DNA of 64,000 nt from Zygnema cylindricum (taxonomy: Eukaryota > Streptophyta > Zygnematophyceae > Zygnematales > Zygnemataceae): NCBI GenBank assembly GCA_037447655.1, contig JBBHKE010002628.1:81281-145280 (forward strand). Reading direction: 5' to 3'. Shown in pieces: positions 20,957 to 35,100 of this stretch. Position 1 is the stretch's first letter, and the number at the start of each line of letters is the position of its first letter. Below the pieces are notes generated by a model. That model worked only from the letters and a program-made list of their open reading frames with translations, searched no databases and had not been told where the DNA came from. Made by a program: the position numbers and the translations under genes.

Positions 20957-21411
20957 CATAGTTCAAAAGTAGGCGTTTTTTGGTAGGCCTTTTGTAGGCC
21001 GCCTTTAGCGTAAGTTGTGTTACGGGCTTTCCATGTGATCTTCTTAGATCGCTACTATCATCAGCGACCGTCCGATCGTCGGAATGACGATAGTCCTATC
21101 GTAAGTTGTGATATGGGCTTTTCATGTGATCTTCTTAGATCGTTAAGTTCATCAATGACCATCAGATCGTCCAAATCTGACGGTTAAAATAAAAAGTCGC
21201 TCAAAACTCACAGAAAAATATTTTTTTGTCTGATTTTCTTTTTAAATTTAGACATGACGTTTAATTCTCTGTCAAACGATGTTCAACTCAACCCTGTTAC
21301 TATTTTATTTCATTTTGAGGCCAATACAATATGGGTCTTAAGGCCATATTGTATGTTTTTCATACAATAGGCATATTGTATGGGCGTACGGTCACTTACT
21401 TTTGAACTATG
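20957..21411 (+). mobile_element. hAT-like MITE, CATAG family copy 1
   Basis: Ends CATAGTTCAAAAGTAGG / ...ACTTTTGAACTATG, length 455 bp, flanked by an exact 8-bp duplication CTTCAGAC (20949-20956 and 21412-21419). The left half holds two tandem ~85-bp subrepeats, each with GTAAGTTGTG and CATGTGATCTTCTTAGATCG. The right half contains ATACAATATGGG and GTATGGGCGTACG palindromic motifs. Non-coding. Termini CA...TG with 8-bp duplications fit the hAT superfamily. Confidence 0.85.
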
Positions 21412-21455
21412 CTTCAGACCCCTGGCAAAAAAAGGTCCCATCGGAATCTCCAGAG

Positions 21456-22008
21456 CATAGTTCAAAAGTAGGCGTTTTTATGGTAAGCATTTGGTAGGCG
21501 CACAAAACTCGTGCTGATGAGGCATACTGTATGTGTGTACGTTGTGCACACCCCTGTACGAACGTACGAATATGACGTATCATCATAGTACAGCGCACGT
21601 TGCCGGACGAAATTTCTTAGCAAACTGACACGACGTAAGATGACATTCCGCGGGAAAAAAATCTCGGAAAAAAAAAAACACGGACGTAAGTCCTATCGTA
21701 AGTTGTGTTATCGGCTTTTCATGTGATCTTCTTATATCGCTACTTTGATCATCGGTCGTCCGATCGTCCAAATCTGACGGTTAAAATAAAAAATACCTCA
21801 AAACTCACGGAAAAATCTTTTTTTGTCCGAATGTTTTTCAAAATTTAGACATGACCTTTAATTCTCTATTGATCGATGTGCACCTCAACCCTGTTCCTAT
21901 TTTATTTCATTTTGCAGCCAATACAATATGGGTCTTAAGGGCATATTGTATGTTTTGCGTACAATAGGCATACTGTATGGGCGTACATTCACCTACTTTT
22001 GAACTATG
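21456..22008 (+). mobile_element. hAT-like MITE, CATAG family copy 2
   Basis: Same ends and orientation as copy 1, 553 bp, flanked by CTCCAGAG and CTCTAGAG (7 of 8 matching). The first subrepeat is replaced or interrupted by about 170 bp of other sequence (about 21500-21685); the second subrepeat and right half are intact. Confidence 0.8.
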
Positions 22009-22033
22009 CTCTAGAGCCTTGCAAATAAAATCA

Positions 22034-22576
22034 GTACACCGCGAATCGTTATTAGTGTCAAAGTCACTACTTTGGGTTCTTAAAATTTTGATTTTTTTCC
22101 TCAAATAGGATACATGATTTAATTTTTCCTTTACCTTAATAAAGGTACCGTACAAAATAGCATAAAGCCCGAAAGTACACTAAATTTGAAATAGTGTGGA
22201 GTACGGTCGATGTCAGACCGTACATAACTGTACCTTTTCAAGTGAAAATTTACAAAAAAATAATTAAATCAGACGCGCACGCATAAGAACGTGCGCTAAA
22301 AAAAACGTGATTATTCTTACACGTAAATTAGTATGGCATGTACGGATTTTTTAGATTCGCGACGGCGTACGATTTCCAATATTTTGTACAAATACATATA
22401 ATAATGTATATAATCGTACGACGAATATTCCATTTTTGCTGTTCCCAAATTAGCATAAACGTCGAAATTAGAATACACCTTTTTTTTTTAATTCCAAATT
22501 CTTAATCACCATCAATTACAGTAAATATTTTTCAACACTATTTAAACTTTGACACTAATAACGATTTGCGGTGTAC
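22034..22576. mobile_element. Tc1/mariner-like MITE, CACCGCG family (copy 2, long form)
   Basis: Bounded by TA-CACCGCGAATCGTTATTAG and CACTAATAACGATTTGCGGTG-TA, 543 bp. The middle (about 22200-22480) is extra AT-rich sequence not seen in the 220-bp copies, so this is a longer form or a nested insertion. It lies between CATAG copies 2 and 3. Confidence 0.75.
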
Positions 22577-22623
22577 CGGACGGCAAAGTACCTTACCTGT
22601 ACATGTCAATTGTACCTTTGTAC

Positions 22624-23079
22624 CATAGTTCAAAAGTAGGTGATCGTACGCCCATACAATATGCCTATTGTATGCAAAACATACAATATGGCCTTAAGAC
22701 CCATATTGTATTGGCCGCAAAATGAAATAAAATAGTAACAGGGTTGAGTTGCGCATGGATCGATAGAGAATTAAACGTCATGTCTATATTTGAAAAAAAA
22801 TCGGACAAAAAAATCTTTTTCTGTGAGTTTTGAGCGACTTTTAATTTAACCGTCAGATTCGGCTGATCTGACGGTCATCGATGAAAGTAACGATCTAAGA
22901 AGATCACATGAAAAGCCCATAACACAACTTACGATAGGACTATCGTCAGATTCGGACGATCGGACGGTCGCTGATGAAAGTAGTGATTTAAGAAGATCAC
23001 ATGGAAAGCTCGTAACACAACTTACGCTAAAGGCGGCCTACAAAAGGCCTACCGAAAAACGCCTACTTTTGAACTATGG
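22624..23079 (-). mobile_element. hAT-like MITE, CATAG family copy 3 (reverse)
   Basis: 456 bp, the reverse complement of copy 1 along its whole length, with both subrepeats intact (AAGAAGATCACATG twice). With copy 1 it makes a 2.1-kb inverted repeat. No convincing target-site duplication is seen here. Confidence 0.85.
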
Positions 23080-23601
23080 TATGGCTACTGTACATACTAC
23101 GCGTCGCAATTTCGGCGTCACTGCCCTTACGAAATAGTGCTTCCCCTTGGCTCTGCGAGGTGGCTGCCTGGGTTACAATATTTGAATCTCTCTGTGCAAA
23201 TGGAGATGAGAGATAGATGCAATTGTAGATTTTGGACCTTGAACGAGCGAATCAATCTTAAGTTCTTAGCTAAAAGTTTTCAAAGGCAACCATTTTATTC
23301 CTAAGATAAGATTGTGCACACCAATTGCTAATAAAGACCTATCATTCAGTTTCATTGCTCCCTCCCCTGCATTTGACACATGATAGAAACCACTAATGCG
23401 ACTTCTTCTCCTCCGTATACTAACTTTCTGCCTCCCTTATTGTTTTCCTTCTGTCGCCCTCTTCGTCGTCTTCTCCTTAGTTCTCCTTTTTGTTTTTCCT
23501 CTCCATCTCACAGGAATTCTCTTGGATGTAGATTTTCCCTCCTCCCTTTCCTTCAAGGCGATGAATGGCCTGGAGTTTCTTAGAGGATCCACAATGATCA
23601 G
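23080..23601. other. no exon recognised upstream of the 23.6-kb gene
   Basis: The 23400-23540 part is pyrimidine-rich (TTCTCCTT type), like an intron before an acceptor. The open frame from about 23380 is compositional. Upstream exons of the next gene may be hidden here or beyond the gap. Confidence 0.5.
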
Positions 23602-26448
23602 GCAGTCAAGCTGTTAATGAAAAAACCTACATCATAATGGAGTGGAGACCATTGGCCAGTGACTTTGAGACTGCCGAAAGCCCCATTGAGCAAGAGAGGC
23701 TTACCTCCGGCCTTTTAGCTCAGGCACAGGAAGGTCAGTTTGCATGTTTGAGATGCTTACAGCTAAAACAAATGAAGGATTTAGGACCATGTGAGGTTTT
23801 CGGTTTTTTTAGAATTACTGGATTATGTTGCGTTGTGCTGTGTTTTGATGTGTTGTGATGTGTTGTGGTGTGCTTTGTGTTGTGTTGTGTTGTCTTGTAT
23901 TGTATTGTACTATTTTGTACTGTTTTGTATTGTATTGTATTGCTTTTTGTTATATTGTATTGTACTGTTTTATACTGTATTGTACTGTGTTGCACTGTGC
24001 TGTGTTGTGTTGTGTTGTATTGTATTGTATTGTCTTGTTTTGTCTTGTCTCGTATTGTATTGTATTGTATTGTATTTGTTGTATTGTATCGTATTGAATC
24101 GTACTGTAGTTAGTTTTTTGGATCGTAATGCATTGAATTGTCTTCTATTGGAGACTCAGAGGGAGTGTTGTTGCTTTCGGGATGGCAGGGGACTACAAGG
24201 AGGCAGTCATCCTTGTTCGCAAAAAATATGGCCAATCTAAAACTTGTGCCCCAGTGGTCAGAGCCGTTGTTCAATCAGTCAAAACCAAACCCGGACTTTG
24301 TAAGTGATGTAAATGATTGAAGGCTTTCATTTATTTAATGCCAGTACGTTTCCATCTTCATAACTTGCCTGACTGCATTACGCTGGGTGCACAGACTTTT
24401 GGTTGACACAAACTAGTGTGACCTTCACTAGGTTGACCTCTGTTCATGGTTTTTTTATTAATGTAGACTGGTTCGAATGACCCATACTTTTCTCAATTGT
24501 TCATTATTTTATGATTCTCTTTAATTGTGGTGAGTAACGCAGACAGCTCGGATGTGGATCCACAAGAGTTGTTTTATGCTTTTGCCACTATGATTTGTTT
24601 TACGCGAAACACGCATGGGACAAATTTAAGCTTGTTAGATTTGAGTGAATCAGATTGAATAGTTTGTGGAAGATTAGGAAAAAAGTTGCTAATAAAATAT
24701 AATTTTGCAGGTGATGCCTTTTTGGGATCAATGGCCCGATGCTCTGTGCTGGTTTGCGGTGACATCTTGATGCTTTCACTCTTGCTGGGGGAACGATGTT
24801 CCTTCCGGGAAGCTTCCAGGAAAGCTATTTCTCTGGCAGCAAAGAAAGGGGCATTGAGAGGACCATTTGTTAGGTGAGGCCCTCTTGGACCGGCAGATGG
24901 TTTTTGTTCATGTTTTGTGCATTTTGACTATGGTCACAAGAACAGAAACACTTTCACTTCATGACTAGTGAATGGTCTTTGGATTATAGAATAGGATAAT
25001 ATTACCTAACAAATGTGCGGAGATTTTCATGTATGTTCAAGCTTTTATTCATTCGTTGTCAACAGTGGATTTACTGCTTGAACCTTGCTGGTCAAGCTTC
25101 CAAACAGTTCAGTTTTTGCCAATTCTGGATAATGTCCTCTCTTTGGAGATTATTAAGCGATTAAGTGCTGAGATTAGTCGGTGATTCTCCTTTGAGAGTT
25201 TGATGAGACTTTGAGATTCTCCTTAATGGCAGATCAAGGAGAAGAAACCATCGTAGTCTTCTGTCTTTTAGGTGGGAATGGTTGTGTGAAATGGTTTGGT
25301 TCAAATCCCACTGGCTCGTTGTTCTTTTTTCTTTTCTCTTTTGTTTCTTTTATTTTTTTTACTTTTCTTGATGATGGCCTTTCCATGAGTCCAAGATGCA
25401 ATGGGCTGGGAAAGTCAGAGATAAAATTAGAGCAGGCAATCTGAACAGTGTGTCCCCGTGCAGGGCTGCTTTCAAGGAACTTTTTTCGCTGAAGGGAGAT
25501 GGTCCGTCCTTCATATTGTTTTTTTGCAAGGAGGCTGCAATAGAGTGTGCACACCTTTTCATATATGACTGGTGGCCTTTCCAAGTGGCGATTCTCTTCC
25601 GTGATTGGTCAGCTGGCAGAGTACAGGTATAGCATGTAAGCCTGCAAATTTGATGTGTTTGATACATTTTCAGTATTTTTCAGCCTACACTAAACGTTTG
25701 TTACATCTCTCACAGTGATTTGGGGAGATTTTGTTGGCAAGTGTGTTTGCATAGCACTCCTCCAGTCCACATCATTTTATGCTTGATGCTTTCTGATCAG
25801 GTGTTATCTAAATTAATGCATTACATAATTTCTTGTTGGTGCCTAAAAGCCTAATAAATATATTAGAAGTCGTCGGCCATCCTCCTCTTTTTTGAATCTT
25901 GTGAGCCGTAAAGCAAACGTCGGCTACACTAATAGTGGAGTCATTCTGCTTCTAGAGTGGTCCCCAGGTACTGGTGTACTGTCACACAAATTTCCCCTTG
26001 TTATCTACGAGATGAGAATGCAAGCCATACGAAAGGTAGAGAAAGGGAGGGAGAGGAGAAATGCATTGGTCTCCTGTGATTATTGGGCGAGATTTGGAGC
26101 TGGCTTGCAGATATTTTCTTTTGTTCTGATGTTGCTGGGCAGCAGTGGTGGAGCAGGCAGAAGTCTGGGTGCATACTCTCTTCTGGCTCTGGCACGCCTC
26201 TGTCCAGACTTGCTGCCAGGAGATCGTTTGAATGCCTTTTGGGTAGCCGCTGTGGCACAAGAGGTGAGCTATGGGAGTTTCAGATTTCTGCGATGCATAC
26301 TTATTGCAGAAAAAATGTGGCAGTGTGATGGTGGTACTGTACTCTCTCCCTCTTGCCCTCCCCCTCTCCCCCCCCCCCCCCTCCCCTCTCCCCCCCTCTC
26401 CCTTCCCCTCTCCGCCCTCTCCCCTCTCCCTCTCCATCTCCATCTCCA

Positions 26449-26539
<91 letters not shown>

Positions 26540-29071
26540 GTATGTGTATGACGCTGGTAATTGTTAAGCTGTTTGTATGTACTAGTCGAGCTCATGTGTG
26601 CAAATGCGTGGAAATCTCGCTTGCTTTATGGAAAAATTGTTGAGTCGACTTAGTTGTGAATTTATTTGGTCCAAAATATTTCTGGTGGACTGTAGTAAGA
26701 GTTTCCATCCCACCAATTGTGATTAGACACGTACTCGGGTTTCCGCATTCCGTATTTCCTTATAATTCTAATTAGTTTCAGCAGAAAATATTTCCTGCAC
26801 CCCGTTTTCTGCCCTGAAGGAGCATTTCTGGTTCTGAGCCGGCTTTCAGGTTTTTAGCAAATATTCAGGGTGATGATGGTCATCATCATAGGGGTCTACC
26901 TGCTGAAGTCTTGTCAGAAGAAGTGTCTGGTTTATTGTAAAGTTTATTTTGTGGTAGTCTTTGAAAACTCTCGTTCTACACTTTCTCGTTCAGAAATGCT
27001 GTTTTTTGTTTTTTGGTGTGATGTTGTCTTGTGTAGCTTTTAACCTTTCTGAGATGGATATTGGAGAATTTTGAGAATGAATTATATGGTGTATTGAATA
27101 GAATTCAAACCCACATACTGCAAAGTATTTGATCGACAGAATGCCATTTGAAAATGACAAAGCTTGAAAATTAGAACTTCTGTGCATATTACAGCCCTGC
27201 AAGGTTGGCTGTTTTTTTTTTTGTTTTGTTTGTGCAATGATAATTTTTCATTCGTCATGTGTGCTTGAGTTTTGAATTCTTTGAATTCGTGAATTTTGTC
27301 AAAATATATGTATTGGACTTTCTTTATCGTGATTATTTGAAGTTAAAGCACCTATTTCTTAATATAGCAATTTGTTTGTGCAGGACCCGTGCTACTTTAC
27401 CCTCCATTCAGTTTCGTTGGTTCTTGCAGTTGTTGCTCGAAATTCGTGTTGTCTCTTGGAGAGTTTACTGGGTGCAGTCTATGATTATTTGATGAGAGGA
27501 GAATTCAATCATTCTCACGCTTTAGCAGGTATTTGCAAAGTCTGTTTGGTGCCATTTGGTTTATTCCGTTCTTTTAGTTCAGTAAGGTAGCTCTTTCCTA
27601 AGTTATGGAATCGCTTTTGGGTCGCTTTTGTCTCCAACTTTGTAACTGTGTTACCATGGCCATACGTTGTTTGTACTTTTACAAATTGCCCTCCAGGTAT
27701 TGTTCTTGCCATAAATCTCATTCAACAACAGGCTATTTTATCGACCGATGTGGAGGAAATTTTCCGGTGTGTAATGGATAGTCAAGTGTTTGACTTCAAG
27801 GAAACGGCAATTGCTGGTTTGCATCTCCTGGCCACAGCAGCGCCATACTTGTCAGAGGTATTAGCTTTTACAGCTATCTTTTTTTGTTTTTTTAGTTGGT
27901 CTATCATGAACTGCTTACTACCGAACTGTATTGTACAGTGTAGCTGTCTGTTTTTTAATGTTTATTGCCTGAATTCTGAATGTTTATTACAATGTGTATC
28001 GTTATTAGTGTCAATGACACAGTATCGGTGCCTCTATGTTTTAACCCTTGAACGTAAACTACACCGCCAATCGTTATTAGCGTTGTGTACGCTAATTCCG
28101 TCCCGCTTTTTTTTTTTTATTCTCAAATAGAATTATCCACACTATTTAAAAAAATCCTAATTCCTAATTAGAATAGGCGATTTCTTCGAAAATTTTCAAA
28201 TTCCCAATTAGCGTAAACCACGCTAATTATTCGTATACGCTAAAAAAACTTACACGCTAATAACGATTGGCGGTGTAGTGTCAGTGACACTTAAACTGTT
28301 TTTGTCTTGACTCTAATTACTTAAACTGTGCTTCGGAACTCAATTAGAATTAATAACACTAATATAAACCTCACACTAATCATTCCACCCTAAATACGAT
28401 AAACAGTGCACTTCTGGAACGAACGTAGGTCTCCAATCATATATTTCGTTCAGTTTCGTCTAATTTCTTTGCATGCGTTTTCTCCAACAGAAAATGTTTA
28501 TTCCTCTTTTGTGTGCATGGGAACGACAATGCACTCTTTTGGAGGCATTGGTTGCAGCATTTTTTTATTTCTCAACTGTATTTACAAGATGGACTATGCC
28601 TAGGATTAGAACGGATCAATCGGTAGATTTGCCATGGAAGTCTTTCTCACCTGTCCCATTGGTACGCAGTTTCCTAAGCAATTTATTACCTAAGCAGTTT
28701 CCTTCATGTATTTAATGATATATTTCAATACTTACAAGTACACTATACGTTATTTTCTGGGAATCCGTAGTTTTTCATTTTTTTCAGCCCTAAGAATCAC
28801 GCATCATGCAGGTTTTGTGAGTGTAAGAGTCTACCAGTACTAATTGGTAAATTGAACTTCTTTTTTTCTGTACAGGAACTTTTGATTTCCATTCACAATC
28901 AATTCTTCAATCAATTTTTTAGGTCCCTTGAAAGGCAGTTATTCCAAGGAATTGAATTTGTGTTCAGAAAAGTTACAAATGCCAGACAAAACGGAAAATC
29001 AAAGAGGCCTCTCTTATTTTGGGGTGGAGAAACACAGGAGGCAGTGGTAAGCTTTGATAACAAGCCCTTCT

Positions 29072-29162
<91 letters not shown>

Positions 29163-32100
29163 GGAGTTTAATCTAAGTGACAGTGGGTCCTCCAAGAAAC
29201 CCCATGAAATCTGCGAAAGCGTTCAGAAAATTAAATGTAAAGTTTCATGCATACGGCAAATGTCTAACAAGTGTTAAACAAAGGTTTTATGGGCACCAGG
29301 GTTAGCTCCTTGAACCTGCATTCTAAAAATTAGAATAGACTAATGTAGCATGAAAGTAATGCCTTTTTCAGACTCAGTGTTTTTTGACCCAAAATCATAA
29401 ATTGGTGTTAAACATTACTATTAAAGTAAGTGGCCGGCACATGATAAAGCAAAATTCAGTGTAGTTCATTGCAATAAATTGTTAATGCTAGTAATTCACT
29501 AACTCAAATAGCGATGGACGGTGTAGCTTAGTCAGGAATCAAAGGACAGGCATCTTGGGGATTTGGAGATCAAATTTTTATATAGATATTTCTGTGGTTC
29601 TTCAAAGAGTTTATATGGAGGAGAAATTGACTACTATGAAAAAGAATATAAGTGAAGGTCTGACCGTTGATGAATACCATGTCAGTCAGGGAGTCATTCT
29701 TCCAGTACATGACAATCACCGAAATTTGCATATTTGGGCTTGCTTCTAAAAAAAAAAAAAAGGACTGTCAAGAAATTTGTTCGGTTTGTGCTGATAACAA
29801 AAAACAGCGGTTTGCTGACTGCGATCTTTCGCAAAAGAAAGAAGTAGTTATATAGTACATAGCCCATCGCTATGAGAGTAAAGGTTTTATTAGTATCAGT
29901 GCGAAATTAAAATGTATACTACTAATTTAGTGTAAGGAGGTGTGCCAGTTTGTAGTCCACTGTTAACACTATTTGATGATTGTTCGCTAGAAAATGTTGT
30001 CACCGAATTAGTGTTATTAACTCTAATTGTGATGGCAGTGTAGTTATGTTTCGCTGAAAATAGAACGTGCAAAGCATAATTCAAAAAAAGAACAGGAAAG
30101 TAAACTAAAAAACTGAAAATGCAGAAAAGCTTGACGTTTTCATAATTTAGCACCACAATGCAAAGAACAAAAAAAAAAAACAAAACATTAAGACAAAAAA
30201 TGAAGAAAAGTAGAAACAAACCTTGCCCATCTGTATCCTTTCCGCCTCCTATCCTCACCTGTCCTATCCTCTTCCCTCTCTCTCTGTCCTATCCTTTTTT
30301 TTTTCCCTTGACAGATGTGGTGGCCTGTTGCGACAAAAGTGGAGGGGCTTCTGTGTTCGCGACGTGACCTTGTTCTGGAGGAGGGACAAAGTGAGATGGA
30401 CTTGGGGAGTAGGAGTAGGACCCGTATGGACTTCTTTACTGCTCTGCATCACTCAGGCACTTTTGTCGGCTCCCTCGTCACTTTAGCGTCTGTAGTGACT
30501 CAGGTAAAGTGTCTTTAGAGAGTCAGGTAAAGTGGCTTAAGAGAATGCGGTTAAGTGTCTTTAGTGAATTAGGTGAAACTGTTGTTAGGGAATCAGGTGC
30601 AGTGTCTTTAGTGAATCAGGCCGACCCCTTCTTTTTCTAATCTTGGATGGAATGTTTGGTTCAACTTGTTAAGCAAAGTAGAGATGACAGACTCATAATA
30701 TACAAGCCTCGCTGTTATCGTGTGGACACTTCAAATATCGATGGGATAGCTTAGTCCACTTCAACCCGTATTCTAAAAAAAGGACGCAGGTGGATACTTG
30801 TATGCTACACATTTTTTGGTAGCTTGTACTGTTGTCCACGCTGTTTTATGTGCGATATTGAAAAAATCCGGCACTATATTTTTTAGTCTCGATAAATTGC
30901 AGCAACAGGTGCAGAGATGTGCACCTGTCGATTCAATTTTAGGGTCTTTGCGATCGAATGAATGCTCCAGATTTTAGCTTATAGTTATTCAATACTCATC
31001 TCTACACCATCCACCTCTTTTTCCAAACACCACTTGAAGTCTGTTTTGTTGATGACTTTTACTGGTGAATCAGATCTGCTGGCGAAAAAGTGAGTTTTGG
31101 GTGATGATTGAATCTTTCCATGAGAGTTGATTTGTGGACAGGAAGCATAGAAACGTGCTCTGTCAGTCAACTACACGCTGTTCACTGTTATCAGTGTTAA
31201 TAACAATAATTCGGCTGCGACTTTTCTTGGCCTAAAATCATGAAGAGTGTTACAGTTATAGATCATATTTTTGATAACAAAAGCCGCAAAAATTGTGATA
31301 ATTGATGTGCTAATAGCTGAATGAAAGTTTGTTTTGACAGGAAAATGTGGCAGCCCTCCTCTTCCGCGCGCCATTGGAGATAACTCCTTCTCTGTGGAGC
31401 TTTTTGGACGGACATCCGAAGATAGAACCCGCAGGTGAGTTCTCTCCCTTTGTGCCTTTTCTTATGTGTGTCTCTTCTTGTGACCCAAAGAATGAGCTTT
31501 CATGAAGCAAACACTGGTTAAATCTAGTTTCTCTCCACTGCAAAAATGAAGTCTTCAAGTTAATTCCGCATGGCTCAAACTTGACGATGAATTTTGTCCC
31601 TGGTCAGCTCACCTTGCACGTTGTAATTTCCATTGTGTATGTTTTCTGTTCCTTGCTCGTTTTTCCCAAATTTGTATGTTGGGGCAACTGGATGTGATCC
31701 AGCGATTCCAGTTAGCTTGTTTTCAAAACGCTTATACGGTATCTCATGTAGACATTTAGGACAGTGTTCATTTCCTGGATTTCATCTCTGCAGACGGCCC
31801 TAAAGAGCGGTTGAAGAAGTATTTTTAGGGATGTGATGAATGATTCATCAGGCGGGTATTATCTTTGAACATAATGTGGAACAATGAAAAACAGCAGTTT
31901 TTTTCTTATGAATCTTGCAATTGTACAATGTCAATCACCGATGAGAAAGGAGTGTTGATCGACTACGATTAGGCTTAGTTATTTTGATATGTGCAAGGAT
32001 AGTACATCCAGCTTTTTTGGATGTATTCCAGTCTTTCATGTCAGGATCAGGTCCAGAAAAACCTCGCCATTCCATACTCTCCTGACAGGTATGATGTTGT

Positions 32101-35100
32101 ATTTTCAAGATTTAGCCGTCCTTGACAGTTTGATAAGACATGTGTTCATTATAATGCTTGTGCTTATGGAATAATACGATAGGTATACCCATTATGGACC
32201 AGTTGGTATCAGATGTGTTAGACCATCAATAATTACAAAAAGTTGCTTTAAATTTCCAGAATTTTTCTTGTACTTAATATTAGCACAGCCAGATGATTTT
32301 ACGGAGCTGACAAATTTCAAAAAATATTTGATGGATGTCCGCTAAGAGCCCGCTGATGTAAAGTTTTCTGTGCCCTTAACACAGACATCGTCGTATGCAA
32401 AAATTTTCAGGCTATGGTGACATCCGTGATGTGACGTGTCATGCTCTCCACTGCCTGGCAGTATGCTCTGCTCGGGCCACACTCCTCTCAGGCCAGCCAG
32501 GTGAGAGTAACTATCTCAATTCAGAGATTGAGTGGGAGAGAGGGGGGAGATCAGAGAAAGAGTAAGAGATGAGAGAAAGAGTGGGAGAGAGGAGGGAATC
32601 AGAGAAAGAGTGGGAGATGGGGGGGTGTCAGAGAAAGAGTGGGAGATTGGAGAAGCTGTGGGAGATGAGGAAGAGGGGGAGAGAGGGGCTGGCAGAGGGG
32701 AGCCTGCCTTGAACCAGAGGAGAGGGCAAGGCGGGGAAGAGGAAAGAGATGGAGAGAGGATGGTGGGGGATAGAGGGGAAGAGAGGGGGCCATACAGGTG
32801 GCGAGCCAGCCGAGGAAGGGCCTGTCTGAGGGAGAGTGTGGGCAGGGGAGGGGAGGAGAGGACTCTGGGGGAGGAGAGGGATGAAAGGGAGGCTGAAGGA
32901 GCTAGAGTGAACCAAGGAGAGGAGAAAATGCACAGAGGACAGTACATCGCATGTATAAGAATAAGAAAGGAGAAATTGGAGAGAGGGAAGGGGATGCTGG
33001 ATAGGAGACAGGTTAAGGAAGGAGAAGGAAGTGAATTATGTTAGCGAAGGAGAAGAATGGAAAGGCTAGGAAGAGAGCAGAGCATGTTGAGAATGGGGTG
33101 AATGGAGAGAAAAATGTATTTGTACAAGTAGTTGAATCTTAGAGATCCTTTGCAAGTGTGGGACGAATGAGTACATTTCCTAATAAATTGTTTTTTGGGA
33201 AACTGAAGCATGAATCTGTTTGCGATCCTCACTCTCAACTGCACTTATTTTCTTTTGCTTATGCTAATTGCGTGGATATATTGTGGTTTTCATTTTGTGT
33301 TTGCCATAATCTGTGTTGAAATACCGTAATCTTATGCCCTACGTTTTCATGGACAGTTGGGAGTCGTAATTTCAAATTGTTTTTATTTACTTTTTTTTTT
33401 TAAAATTACATGTGCAGATTGTGACAATGATTGTGATTTTGTTCTCGCTTCTCAATTAGTTAAAGAGCCATTTCTGGAGGAGGTGAGTGGCAACAATCTT
33501 TATACTCAAATGAGACAGATGGTGGGATGTACAGCAGTAAATAGTAGATTTTGCACTTTCTATACTTGTCTTTGAAGGCATCTTTAGCACAACAGTGTCT
33601 TCAGTACAGGTTCTTATGTTCATTTTCTTTCCCATTCTTTCCCCGGGATATGATAGGTGCTCTCAATAATACATCTTTTCTTTCTCTCTCTCACTCTCCC
33701 TTTCCCTCTCCTTCCTCTCGTTTCTAATGCACAAAAATGTCCTTACTGTTCTGAGAGCCGCCGCCTGTCCGTCTTTTTTTGACTCTCTCCCTCTCTCCCT
33801 TCAGGTGTCATGCATGGCCCGACTCGAACAGCTGGTGGAGGCCCTCCTGGCTCGCTTGATATCTGCTTCTGATAAACCATTTTCTGTCGAAAATTCTCAT
33901 TTTGGGTGAGTTATCAGTCAGTTTTCTCATGTATTCTTTTGTCTCTTTGTTGCTGTTTTCTTCCTCAGTCCAGCTTCTTAGTATTGTACTCACTCTGGAT
34001 AACTATTTTCGGAGCTTAGTATCTTTAATCTATTTCTTTGGAGACAATCGAAAAAGTTATGTTGGTTAGGGGCAAAGCAATGGGCTAAATATGGATTGCA
34101 GCTGATGTGAAAATATCGAACGTGGAAATAGATTTTTCAATACAATAATGATGATGAGTAGTCAGGGAGAGAGCGCTGGAGACTGAGGGGGTGGGAGGAA
34201 GGAACGGAGAGGAAGTGGGGCGAGAGAGCAAGAAGAGGGCGTGGGGAGGGCTGAAAGGGAGGCAGGGAAAGGAGGGAGGGAATGGGGGTGGGAACCACTG
34301 TTGTGATGAGTATGTTAAAGTTTGAGGGCATGACGTCGCCAGTATTCTTAGGTGGGGGTACCATTCTTTTTTCCTTTTTTTCATTTATTTATTTTAACTC
34401 GTCACCTTTTTGTTTGATAGTGTAACTTTTGTCTTTTCCCGAATGACAGGCTGTTCCATGCATATCTGGTTGCAGTCAATCAACGTTCCAAGGCGTTGAA
34501 GGAACACTCCAAGACGGCCTCCGTTTCATTCTCACGAGTTTGCCTCTCTCTCTTTGGCTCACAGCTGCAATCAGAATGATTGAAAAAATAAGGTGAGTGA
34601 GCCAATAATGAGATGTGTTAGAAACCCTTTCCTGTTAACGAATGCCGTTGTCGTTGTGAGTGTTTGACAAAGGCACTCTCTCTCTTGGTGACTTTCTAGA
34701 GGCTATGGAGAAACTAGCACTTTTTAGAAAGCTAATGGATGTGTCTCCAATGGACCTACACCGCGAATCACAATTGCCTTTAATAACGCTTATTCCGACT
34801 GCGCTGAACCCAAAAGCGTTCTGAATACGAGTTGTTTTTTTCTTAACGCTAAATTTTTGGCGGTTCACAATGCCGACATCGTTTGGACCAGTATAGAATT
34901 ATTAACGCTACAACAGTCGGCGTACTAATTATTTCTTGACGCTAATTGTGATTCACAATGTAGCATTGGAAGTTGGCATTTGTTTCTGACGCGTCAGTGC
35001 AGTTTCACGGTCATTGGCCATGCATTTTACATACTACAAATAGACCTCAAGGCCCAAGGTTTTTAGGCTTTTTAAATTTTTGTTTCATTTTTCTATTTGA

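Noticed and set aside
23735-24113. Cys/Val/Leu repeat open frames
   Set aside because: Translation of a TTGTA-type minisatellite inside an intron.
28852-29277. Open frame with Tyr-Ile repeats
   Set aside because: The genuine exon ends at 29046 with a GTAAGC donor; the remainder reads through a (TA)n microsatellite.
34450-34592. Alternative exon start at the first AG (34449) with a LFHAYLVAVNQ reading
   Set aside because: In the phase set by the preceding exon it meets a stop; the AG at 34475 keeps frame and gives LQDGLRFILTSLPLSLWL.
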